Under the pieces are notes generated by a model. It had not been told where the DNA came from, made no database searches, and saw only the letters and a list, made by a program, of their open reading frames with translations. A DNA stretch of 12,504 nucleotides from JAYZDF01 sp036337945. GTDB lineage: Bacteria > Myxococcota > Kuafuiibacteriia > Kuafuiibacteriales > Kuafuiibacteriaceae. The DNA lies in NCBI GenBank assembly GCA_036337945.1, contig JAYZDF010000020.1, positions 1-12,504 on the forward strand. Direction: 5' to 3'. Each line of letters begins with the position of its first letter. The first letter of the stretch is position 1. Below, in pieces: positions 1-5,765 of this stretch. Made by a program: the position numbers and the translations under genes.

Positions 1-618
1 GAGGTTCGTGACGGGAATCTTTATTATAACCTGGGTAATGCTTATGCCATGCTCAATAAGCCGCTTAAGGCTGTGATTGCCTATGAAACGTCTCTGGTCA
101 TAAAGCCAAACTCAGAGGACGCGTTTGAAAACCTATTGGTCGTGAGAAAAGCGCTAGACCCAAAGTTTGACCCACAAAGTATGCGCGACGCTCCTAAAGA
201 CCCGATAGACACAATTCGCGGCATTGTCGGTGGAATCAACAAAAACTATGCTGCGTTCGGTTTACTCATATCCAATGCAATATTTTTTGTAGCCATCATC
301 GTCTTTCGTCGTTTTTCATCCGTGAGCCTTCGAAAAGGGATGATTGTAAGTATGGTCATCTTCGGCCTGACTACATTCGTTTTTGCAGGTGTCACCGTTG
401 GGCACGACTATATAAGCAAAGATCAACTTGCCGTCTCATCGAAATCCACACAGATGAGAACGGGTCCAAATCGCCGTTTTGAGTCGAAAGCGAAAATCTC
501 TCGCGGAGCTCGAGTGCGTATTCTTGCTCGGCAAGGAAATTGGGTAGAGGTCAAATCACGACTCGGAACTGTCGGATGGGTTCCATCTGAAGAACTCACC
601 TTGATTAATGCGTTGTGA
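1..618 (+). CDS. BatE-like TPR / membrane / SH3 protein (5' truncated)
   Basis: The frame is open from base 1, so the start lies outside the window; 205 residues are visible. Residues about 6-45 form a tetratricopeptide repeat (NLYYNLGNAYA, then a PLKAVIAYETSLVIKP helix pair). Two hydrophobic segments follow, at about 83-100 (AAFGLLISNAIFFVAIIVF) and 113-134. The last 60 residues form a bacterial SH3-like domain (MRTGPNRRFESKAKISRGA, then NWVEVKS and GWVPSEEL). TPR, then membrane spans, then SH3 is the architecture of BatE in Bat (Bacteroides aerotolerance) operons, where it acts at the inner membrane with the VWA proteins BatA/BatB and an AAA ATPase. The assignment rests on architecture only. 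The other bat genes would be upstream, outside the window, and a generic TPR-SH3 protein cannot be excluded. The gene converges on the leftward gene that ends at 671. Confidence 0.75.
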   Translation, partial: EVRDGNLYYNLGNAYAMLNKPLKAVIAYETSLVIKPNSEDAFENLLVVRKALDPKFDPQSMRDAPKDPIDTIRGIVGGINKNYAAFGLLISNAIFFVAIIVFRRFSSVSLRKGMIVSMVIFGLTTFVFAGVTVGHDYISKDQLAVSSKSTQMRTGPNRRFESKAKISRGARVRILARQGNWVEVKSRLGTVGWVPSEELTLINAL

Positions 619-633
619 GAGCATTCAGTATTT

Positions 634-656
634 GAGCTGTGAATTTCTCACAGCTC
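634..656. terminator. Inter-gene hairpin between convergent genes
   Basis: A perfect 9-bp inverted repeat (GAGCTGTGA / TCACAGCTC) with a 5-nt loop lies in the 52-bp gap between the stop of the BatE-like gene and the stop of the convergent small gene. TTT and AAA flank the stem and can extend it across one mismatch. Neither strand has a proper T tract after the stem, so this is a weak intrinsic terminator at best. Its placement suggests shared bidirectional termination. Confidence 0.5.
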
Positions 657-670
657 TAAAAACAGTGTGA

Positions 671-1006
671 CTACTTTGAAAGCGTGCTGGTCTTGGTTGA
701 GGGGGCAGCGCCAAGTTTCTTGCCGTTTATAAATACGCCGGCGTTGTCACCATGAGCCTCAATTCGAGTCGAAACCTGGCCTTCTTTTGTGTAAAAGCTT
801 GCTCCGGTCGAGTCGAGTGACGCGGTCGCAATCCCTTCTGAGGAACGAATAACTAAACTCTGCGTGGTGAGCACTTCGGGCACTCCGGACAAATACATCC
901 CCCGAAATGCGAACAGAACAGCGACAACCAGCAGACCCACAACGAGCTTCAGTGTTTGGTTAGATTTTTCGAGACGGGCGAGTCTCGCTTCAAGGTCTTG
1001 ACTCAT
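671..1006 (-). CDS. Small single-span membrane protein of unknown function
   Basis: A 111-residue protein. Residues about 3-20 (DLEARLARLEKSNQTLK) form a short heptad-like coiled coil. One strong transmembrane segment follows at about 20-40 (LVVGLLVVAVLFAF). The remaining ~70 residues look like beta-strand-forming units: LVIRSSEGIATASLDSTG, then ASFYTKEGQVSTRIEAHGD, then NAGVFINGKK, each a short strand with a Gly turn and an Arg/Ala/Thr-x-Leu/Ile pattern. The start is ATG at 1006, with a purine-rich AAGGGGGA ribosome site just upstream. It is a single-gene unit between the rplT terminator and the convergent BatE-like gene, with its own candidate promoter. I do not recognise the family. Orientation is probably N-in/C-out, with the beta domain in the periplasm, but this is inferred. 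Confidence 0.7.
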   Translation of the reverse strand: MSQDLEARLARLEKSNQTLKLVVGLLVVAVLFAFRGMYLSGVPEVLTTQSLVIRSSEGIATASLDSTGASFYTKEGQVSTRIEAHGDNAGVFINGKKLGAAPSTKTSTLSK

Positions 1007-1031
1007 AAATGATCCCCCTTCTTGCCTTCGT

Positions 1032-1061
1032 AGAATAATGCCGAAAAGAATCAGAACTCAA
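1032..1061 (-). promoter_or_regulatory. Candidate sigma70-type promoter for the small membrane gene
   Basis: On the minus strand a -35-like TTGAGT (1056-1061) and a -10-like TATTCT (1032-1037) are separated by 18 nt. Each matches consensus at 4 of 6 positions. A transcript would start near 1025, giving a short leader that carries the GGGGGA ribosome site before the ATG at 1006. Prediction by eye only. Confidence 0.35.
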
Positions 1062-1100
1062 GCGCTTCAGAGGTATACCGTCACTTCGTACAAAGAACAC

Positions 1101-1133
1101 AAAAACCCGGTGCGCCATAAAGCTCGCACCGGG
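1101..1133 (-). terminator. Rho-independent terminator of infC-rpmI-rplT
   Basis: Read on the minus strand, a perfect 9-bp GC-rich stem (CCCGGTGCG / CGCACCGGG, 10-nt loop) is followed directly by TTTTT and then TGTTCTTT. It begins 24 nt after the rplT stop codon. Stem strength, the T tract and its position together make this a convincing intrinsic terminator for the ribosomal cluster. It does not work in the plus direction, where A-rich rather than T-rich sequence follows. Confidence 0.9.
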
Positions 1134-1157
1134 CCGAAAACAACGAGAATTCGTCAG

Positions 1158-1505
1158 CTAGCTTTTAGCTTGCTCGACGAGCTTTCCGAACGCTTCGTTA
1201 TCGTGAACTGCGATGTCGGCAAGAATCTTGCGGTCCAGCTCAATCCCGGCCGTCTTTAGACCGTTCATGAATCTGCTGTACGTAGTGCCGTGCTGACGTG
1301 CTGCAGCGTTGATACGAGCGATCCAGAGACGTCGATATTCGCGTTTCTTAACCTTACGGTCGCGATACGCGTACACGAGGCCTTTTTGGACGGTTTCAAC
1401 CGCTGCCTTATAAATCGTGCTCCGTCGCCCGGTCGCACCTTTCGCTAATTTCAGCCATTTCTTATGTCGGCGTCTACCTTTGACGCCCCTAGTAGCCCTA
1501 GCCAT
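1158..1505 (-). CDS. rplT: Ribosomal protein L20
   Basis: A 115-residue, very basic protein matching the normal L20 length (about 117). It has the family's N-terminus (ARATRGVKGRRRHKKWLKLA), followed by GRRSTIYKAA, the YRDRKVKKREYRRLWIARIN block and the C-terminal globular part with MNGLKTAGIELDRKILADIA. L20 binds 23S rRNA early in 50S assembly. In E. coli and Bacillus it also represses its own operon by binding the mRNA. The ATG lies 13 nt after the rpmI stop, so the two genes are translated from one message. No strong Shine-Dalgarno sequence is visible, which is consistent with translational coupling to rpmI. This is the last gene of the cluster, before the strong terminator. Confidence 0.98.
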   Translation of the reverse strand: MARATRGVKGRRRHKKWLKLAKGATGRRSTIYKAAVETVQKGLVYAYRDRKVKKREYRRLWIARINAAARQHGTTYSRFMNGLKTAGIELDRKILADIAVHDNEAFGKLVEQAKS

Positions 1506-1518
1506 TGTTCTCTAACCC

Positions 1519-1722
1519 TTATTTGACCGCGTATGGAAGCAATCGCTTGATTTGCTTCTCATCCGCAGCATGTACGTGTCCTTGAGAGCGGAGGTTTCGC
1601 TTCCGCTTCGTCGACATATGCGAGTTGATGTGGGCCCGGTTTGCCTTGCGGCGTTTGAATTTTCCGGATCCGAGCACTTTAAATCTTTTTGCGGCCCCAC
1701 GATGGGACTTCATCTTAGGCAT
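1519..1722 (-). CDS. rpmI: Ribosomal protein L35
   Basis: A 67-residue basic protein with the L35 signature: start MPKMKSHRGAAKRFKVLGSG, middle KFKRRKANRAHINSHMSTKRKR and end RLLPYAVK. The reading frame stays open upstream to 1776. The ATG at 1722 is the right start because it gives the canonical MPKMK N-terminus and lies 7 nt after a good GAGGAG ribosome site (1730-1735 on the minus strand). L35 is a small component of the 50S subunit. The gene sits 81 bp downstream of infC and 13 bp upstream of rplT, the conserved bacterial order. Confidence 0.97.
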   Translation of the reverse strand: MPKMKSHRGAAKRFKVLGSGKFKRRKANRAHINSHMSTKRKRNLRSQGHVHAADEKQIKRLLPYAVK

Positions 1723-1803
1723 ATCTTTACTCCTCGATGGAGGGCGCCTCTTAGCGTGTGAAACTGCTGCTGTCACGCAAGATTATTCATTCTTTGAAAA
1801 ACG

Positions 1804-2463
1804 TTACTCATGCTGGTTTTCAGTTTCAGTTTTACCCTCATTTTCATTCGTTTCGCTATCGGAATTACCCTTCTTACTTCGGGATTTACCCTTTTCTTCT
1901 TTTTGTGGTTTTGGAAAGGCTCCTGGCTTGGGAGAAATGAGCATCGACATGTTTCGCCCTTCGAGCTTGGGGTTCTGGTCGATAACAATTTTATCTTTAA
2001 ATTGTGCCACCACTCGTTTCAAAACATCTTCACCGATCTCAGTGTGTGACATCTCCCGACCTCGAAACATAATTGTGCACTTGACCCGATTTCCTTCGCT
2101 GAGAAATCGATTCACATGACGCACTTTGAAATCAAAATCGTGCTTGTCTACCTTGGGACGCCACTTGACTTCCTTGAGCTCGACAACGACTTGATTCTTC
2201 TTTTTACGCTTTGCGTCCTGCTTCATGTCGTACTTGTACTTACCGTAATCAAGTATCTTACAGACAGGTGGTTTTACATTCGGTGCAACTTCAACCAGGT
2301 TGAGGCCCTGTGATTGCGCACGACGCAATGCTTCACCGACCGGCAGAATGCCCAGTTTCGTTCCGTCTGAATCAATAACTAAGACTTCAGGAACACGAAT
2401 GCGGCGGTCTACCCTTTGTTCTTTTTCTCTTGGATCATCTCCAGAGTATCTTCGCTTTGGAAT
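1804..2463 (-). CDS. infC: Translation initiation factor IF-3, ATT start, charged C-terminal tail
   Basis: IF3 binds the 30S subunit, keeps 50S away and checks the start codon and initiator tRNA. The frame read from an ATT codon at 2461-2463 gives 219 residues beginning with PKRRYSGDDPREKEQ. The N-domain block (VDRRIRVPEVLVIDSDGTKL, then AQSQGLNLVEVAP) and the KPPVCKILDYGKYKYD linker entry follow. The C-domain covers about residues 88-175 (EVKWRPKVDKHDFDFKVRH, then VKCTIMFRGREMSH). No ATG, GTG or TTG suits the conserved N-terminus. The ATT is preceded by AGGAGGGA with a 7-nt spacer, and an in-frame stop lies just upstream at 2491-2493. ATT is the known E. coli infC start and underlies autoregulation. 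About 43 residues at the end (from SPKPGAFPKPQKEEKGKSR) are a charged, low-complexity extension absent from the ~180-residue E. coli protein. Confidence 0.96.
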   Translation of the reverse strand: MPKRRYSGDDPREKEQRVDRRIRVPEVLVIDSDGTKLGILPVGEALRRAQSQGLNLVEVAPNVKPPVCKILDYGKYKYDMKQDAKRKKKNQVVVELKEVKWRPKVDKHDFDFKVRHVNRFLSEGNRVKCTIMFRGREMSHTEIGEDVLKRVVAQFKDKIVIDQNPKLEGRNMSMLISPKPGAFPKPQKEEKGKSRSKKGNSDSETNENEGKTETENQHE

Positions 2464-2886
2464 TTTCTTTTCCCTCCTAAAAACGATTTCTCATCACAGT
2501 GACATTAATACCTTCAATCAAGCCCCACTCGCCCTCTATATGCCTAGAATATCTTAGGAAATAGACACACGAATGCCCCACGACTTTGTCGCTATCACGT
2601 CGAAAATTCTTCCTTTTGGAAGTCATCACACCTGGGCTCGACAACACTATCGTGTTTCGAGAGGTCACGAAACCAAGGTCCTCATGTGATCCTTCTTCCA
2701 ACTACGTATGAAAACAGCGTGCGTACGCCGCTGCTCCTTGGAACTTTGCGCTCGCGGCGCCCTAATGCGATGTAGAATGTTCGCAACACCAGCTAGGTGC
2801 CTCTAAGCTAAGCCTCAGTCAAGCTCTGAGAGAATTAATTGTGTATTTTCAAAATACTTACTCAGTTGCCCATACTATTCAGAGAC
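2464..2886 (-). promoter_or_regulatory. Non-coding gap of ~420 bp; probable infC leader
   Basis: No convincing gene fills the space between the stop at 2887 and the infC start. Read on the minus strand it holds several short inverted repeats: an AT-rich 7-bp palindrome at 2843-2857, a CTCAG/CTGAG hairpin, and two overlapping hairpins near 2639-2673 that share one strand and so exclude each other. I could not pick out a convincing promoter. Leaders of infC-rpmI-rplT operons are known to carry L20- or IF3-dependent control in other bacteria. A similar role here is inference from position and structure. Confidence 0.45.
2471..2478 (-). promoter_or_regulatory. Strong Shine-Dalgarno that fixes the ATT start of infC
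   Basis: AGGAGGGA on the minus strand is nearly fully complementary to the 16S rRNA 3' end and lies 7 nt before the ATT at 2461-2463. A strong site with a poor initiation codon is the arrangement seen in autoregulated infC genes: IF3 rejects non-canonical start codons, so its own excess lowers its synthesis. Confidence 0.85.
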
Positions 2887-3777
2887 TCAGGGCGCTGATT
2901 GCAGGGGCGGAGCACTAATGTTTGCAAGCATGAGTTCGCCTGAGGGCGGTTCTTCGCGTTCGACGAAATGAAGGCGAACTGTCTCACTATCTCTGAAAGC
3001 GTGAATATCGTAGGACCCCGACGGAATTTGTATGAATAGTCCGCGAGATAAATTTCGGTGTAAATTAGTCACAAAGGGATCAAAGCGTATGGAGCCGAGC
3101 CTTTCTCCATCTGATGCTTCCGGCGGGCCGATAAAGACGGTCCCTGACTGTACCTGGAGCGGTGCCACCGAGGTCGCCTGTTCATCGGATATCAAAGAGT
3201 CACTGACTTGGACATTGAAAGCTTCATTGGGTGGAAGGGGAAAAGCCGCAATATCACCCGCTCCCACTCTCTTCGGCAAAGTTCGCACTCGGCCAGTCTT
3301 AATCAAAATGTCGGCCACTCGAAGGGGATCAAAAATCGCAACCGATACTTGTTGATTGGCCACTGTAGGTTGCTCACGAAGTTCCGCTGATTGTGTCTTA
3401 GCCTCTTCGACTAAAGCCTGGATCGACGCTAGCCTTAATTCGAAGAGGTTTGTTTCTACTTCGGGTCTCATTGGAACGAGGCGACGAGCCAACTCGATAA
3501 GTTTCGTCTCTTCTAATTCTCGTCCAATCCGTTCCACAATGGCCGCAGCATCCCGGCCCATCATCTTCAGAGCGCCTTCAGCTCGTTCTTCACCTTGAAG
3601 CCATGCCTGCACATGAGCCTCAACAAGTCTCAGGTCACCCAATGCAGAGGCATCATCGCCTATTGCGCCGGTATCAGCGGTCTCTGGCGACTGCGTCTTT
3701 ACGTCCTGCTTTCGCTTCTTATTGCGCTGATTTCGTTTCCGAGATTTTTTTGCCATACTCTGACGAGCATTTTCCAT
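2887..3777 (-). CDS. Uncharacterised protein with Lys/Arg-rich N-terminus
   Basis: A 296-residue protein if read from the ATG at 3777; a second in-frame ATG at 3756 (MAKKSRKRNQRN) gives 289. Neither has a clear ribosome site. The first ~27 residues are strongly basic (KKSRKRNQRNKKRKQ), as in nucleic-acid- or ribosome-associated tails. A disordered stretch rich in T, D, S and A follows to about residue 47. Residues about 48-150 look largely helical and acidic (VQAWLQGEERAEGALKMMG, then VETNLFELRLASIQALVEEA). From about 150 to the end the pattern switches to beta-rich with Pro/Gly turns (SRGLFIQIPSGSYDIHAFRD). There is no signal peptide or membrane segment, so it is probably cytoplasmic. It starts 21 bp after the lipoprotein gene's stop, implying one transcript. 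I do not recognise the family. Confidence 0.7.
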   Translation of the reverse strand: MENARQSMAKKSRKRNQRNKKRKQDVKTQSPETADTGAIGDDASALGDLRLVEAHVQAWLQGEERAEGALKMMGRDAAAIVERIGRELEETKLIELARRLVPMRPEVETNLFELRLASIQALVEEAKTQSAELREQPTVANQQVSVAIFDPLRVADILIKTGRVRTLPKRVGAGDIAAFPLPPNEAFNVQVSDSLISDEQATSVAPLQVQSGTVFIGPPEASDGERLGSIRFDPFVTNLHRNLSRGLFIQIPSGSYDIHAFRDSETVRLHFVEREEPPSGELMLANISAPPLQSAP

Positions 3778-3798
3778 AGTTTTGAAACAAGTTACAAG

Positions 3799-4701
3799 TT
3801 AGGGCGATAGGATCCTCTGGCCTTCAAATTGCGTACGGTAACGACAAAGCGTCGCCGGGTCGATAAAGTCACGAAAGCCGGTCAGCTGCGGCGGCGAATT
3901 TGCGTTCGCCTGTGAAAACTGCGCCTGAAAGCTGGTGACGCCCTCGGTAGCACCGACCGCTGGAGTGTATGTAGCATTGATGCCGTCGTCCTGTGGGCTA
4001 TATCTGCCCAGATAAACGAGCGGAAAATCTGATACGCCCTGAGCCGTAAATACCGCGACCTGAAGCGTCGTAGAGTCTACGCTCACTCCGTAACGGGCCA
4101 GACTTGGGCCCGGAATTACACCAAGACATCCATCGTAATCAAAAACGATTTGTGAACTCAGCTCATAGACTCCTGAGCGAATCTCCTCAAACCACGACTT
4201 GAAGCTTCCTCTGATGAACGTGGAAAACGGACGTTGTTGGCTATCACAACTCTGATGAGTCAACGTATAAAAGCCGTTTTGACGATTGAAGCTGCCCTCA
4301 ATCTTCGGATTCTCACAACCACTAAGAACCAAAGTCAGGCTCGTCAGTTCAAACTGCCCTGAGGCAGAAATTGTTCCCGTGTATACGTATGGAAAGCCAC
4401 CGACAATAAGCGACAATCTCGACGCAACTTCGCGGGCGTACAAATCAGACGATTGATCAAACATAGACCAAACTCCTGAAAAGTCAGCGGATAGAGGAAT
4501 GGAGGCGTCTGCAAAACTTCCAGCATCCGCATAAAGAAAACCAGCATCCGGCTCAGGAATTCGGGCATCGAGCCTCACCGAGTCGGAGGAAGTATCGGCG
4601 GAAACTGCTGCATCGTCGTACGTTGCTCGTCGACCGGGGTTGCTTGAGCACCCCAAACCAATGATCGCGATCACAGTCATTATGATGCACCCGTTTCTCA
4701 C
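3799..4701 (-). CDS. Probable lipoprotein of unknown function
   Basis: A 300-residue protein starting at GTG 4701. The N-terminus MRNGCIIMTVIAIIGLGCSS reads as a short lipoprotein signal peptide with the acylated Cys at residue 18. The -3 residue is Gly, so the lipobox is acceptable but not ideal. Starting at the internal ATG (4680) would leave too short a signal and lose the positive charge. Residues about 25-70 are an Asp/Ala/Ser-rich spacer (DDAAVSADTSSDSVRLDA), a style common in myxobacterial surface lipoproteins. The rest is a beta-rich domain with regular strands (FSGVWSMFDQ, YTGTISASGQFELTSLTLVL, FIRGSFKSWFEEIRSGVYEL) and several Cys residues that could form disulfides. A lipocalin-like or other beta-barrel fold is conceivable, but no family was recognised. 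It is the upstream partner of the Lys/Arg-rich gene. Confidence 0.75.
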   Translation of the reverse strand: MRNGCIIMTVIAIIGLGCSSNPGRRATYDDAAVSADTSSDSVRLDARIPEPDAGFLYADAGSFADASIPLSADFSGVWSMFDQSSDLYAREVASRLSLIVGGFPYVYTGTISASGQFELTSLTLVLSGCENPKIEGSFNRQNGFYTLTHQSCDSQQRPFSTFIRGSFKSWFEEIRSGVYELSSQIVFDYDGCLGVIPGPSLARYGVSVDSTTLQVAVFTAQGVSDFPLVYLGRYSPQDDGINATYTPAVGATEGVTSFQAQFSQANANSPPQLTGFRDFIDPATLCRYRTQFEGQRILSP

Positions 4702-4709
4702 TGACTCAT

Positions 4710-4738
4710 ACTATACATGCTGCAAAGCCGTGGGTCAG
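4710..4738 (-). promoter_or_regulatory. Candidate promoter of the lipoprotein gene
   Basis: On the minus strand CTGACC (4733-4738) and TATAGT (4710-4715) are separated by exactly 17 nt, matching the -35 and -10 consensus at 4/6 and 5/6. The -10 ends 8 nt before the GTG start, so transcription would begin almost at the start codon and the message could be leaderless. This fits the lack of any Shine-Dalgarno sequence before the GTG. Prediction only. Confidence 0.45.
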
Positions 4739-4788
4739 ACGCAAAATCCGAGGCTACGGGGCAGCGGTCGCGTGTTTTGGGTCTGACC
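4733..4788. repeat. Inverted repeat spanning the lipoprotein promoter region
   Basis: GGTCAGAC at 4733-4740 is repeated in inverse orientation as GTCTGACC at 4781-4788, 40 nt apart. The first arm covers the candidate -35 box of the lipoprotein gene. The second abuts and touches the stop codon of the upstream DUF2400 gene. It could be a pair of operator half-sites or a long-loop hairpin; chance is possible for 8-bp arms. Confidence 0.4.
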
Positions 4789-5720
4789 TACGACTTTTTT
4801 CTAGCCCAAGCATCCCATCTAGGCGGTGTTTTGCCGAGGCGGCAAGCCTGCCTAATCGGGCATCCTGCACATTTCTCAAGATCTCTTTCCTTGGGGCAAC
4901 TGCCGCTGATGCCTAGATGGCACAGAGCCATGTCATATTTGAGTGGATCGGCGGGATGAATGCGGCGAAGACTTTCTGTGATTTCTTTCGCTGTTATGAG
5001 TCCAGTAGAAGTTCTATCTGTGAGCCCAATAAAGCGTGAAATGCGTGCGATGTGAGTATCTAGCGGAATTATCAGCTTACTCGCATCGAAAGTATGAGGG
5101 ACCAATTTCTGCCACGTGCCCAAATCTCTTTCCGCCGTGGTGAGCGCTACCGGCTGACCCCCACGAATCATCCAACGGAGAAACAAACACAATCGTTTGG
5201 CGGAGCCCTTCGTAGCAAGGGTGCGTGGGAGTAAAAACCGCTGTCCATAGCTAAGTGGTTTTGGCATCTCTGATTGAAGCTCAAGAACAAACCGTTCCAT
5301 TGCTGCTGCATAATCAGGCTCAGAATCATCGAGTCCAGCAGCAAAGGCGTGAGCAAGAGAGCCATATCGCGCACGAATCACCGCAACCGCCTTTAGAAGG
5401 ACTGGAAAATCGTTACCCCGTTGGAATCGGTAAACGAAGTCCTGAGACCGAGCGGCAGCATTACCATTATCTACGGCCTCGGCAGGTGGGCCGTCCCAAA
5501 GCTGAAGTAAGGTTCTGGCCTTTTCTTTTATGCTCGCAACCCGCCCATAGGCCAAAAGCGCCACGATGAATCCCACGACCTCCTGGTCATGCAAATCATC
5601 ATAGGCATGAACAATTTCGACCGGATCGCCTTGAATAAGTGCCCATCCGTCTGTTTCGGAGAGGAAACCATCCAAAATTCTTCGAAGTTTTGGCACAGAA
5701 ACTGGTTTAGCGTAAATCAA
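4788..5720 (-). CDS. DUF2400 / TIGR02757 family protein, endonuclease III-like Fe-S C-terminus
   Basis: The first conserved block (DDLHDQEVVGFIVALLAYGR) is the TIGR02757/DUF2400 signature. The frame is open to 5987, but that region lies antisense to the response regulator and is not family-like. I chose TTG at 5720 (310 residues); GTG at 5696 is the alternative. The C-terminal half resembles the HhH-GPD/endonuclease III superfamily. IIPLDTHIARISRFIGL (Asp at residue 221) matches the catalytic-Asp segment. It is followed by LCHLGISGSC and a C275-x8-C284-x2-C287-x5-C293 motif, close to endonuclease III's C-x6-C-x2-C-x5-C iron-sulfur loop. The Gly-rich helix-hairpin-helix (LPGVGxKTA) is not recognisable. 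Function in this family is not established to my knowledge; a DNA repair role is inference. It diverges from the response regulator across 45 bp. Confidence 0.88.
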   Translation of the reverse strand: MIYAKPVSVPKLRRILDGFLSETDGWALIQGDPVEIVHAYDDLHDQEVVGFIVALLAYGRVASIKEKARTLLQLWDGPPAEAVDNGNAAARSQDFVYRFQRGNDFPVLLKAVAVIRARYGSLAHAFAAGLDDSEPDYAAAMERFVLELQSEMPKPLSYGQRFLLPRTLATKGSAKRLCLFLRWMIRGGQPVALTTAERDLGTWQKLVPHTFDASKLIIPLDTHIARISRFIGLTDRTSTGLITAKEITESLRRIHPADPLKYDMALCHLGISGSCPKERDLEKCAGCPIRQACRLGKTPPRWDAWARKKS

Positions 5721-5765
5721 GGTCTTGTCCCGGCCAGTGATAGCGGGATAGACTGCGAAGTACAA

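Noticed and set aside
1038..1259. Rightward open frame of 73 codons over the terminator and rplT 3' end
   Set aside because: It crosses the strong terminator stem and is antisense to rplT, with no ribosome site.
1723..1776. 18-residue extension of L35
   Set aside because: The canonical MPKMK start has a clear GAGGAG site; the extension is not part of L35.
1625..2119. Rightward open frame of 164 codons across rpmI and infC
   Set aside because: It is a shadow antisense to two certain translation genes, with Phe/Ser/Leu-rich composition typical of reverse-strand Lys/Glu codons.
2477..2701. 74-codon leftward frame starting at TTG 2701
   Set aside because: It has no ribosome site, a poor start and no recognisable protein pattern; only its inner ATG part is kept, as a weak leader-ORF idea.
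3744..3756. Run of seven A (minus strand) right after the second ATG of the basic-protein gene
   Set aside because: A slippage or phase-switch site was considered, but a run of seven encoding Lys codons is common, and a similar run occurs in gshA near 9560.
5589..5765. Upstream extension of the response regulator frame by 59 residues
   Set aside because: It is antisense to the DUF2400 gene, and receiver domains begin at MAIRVLVVED; the ATG at 5766 is the natural start.
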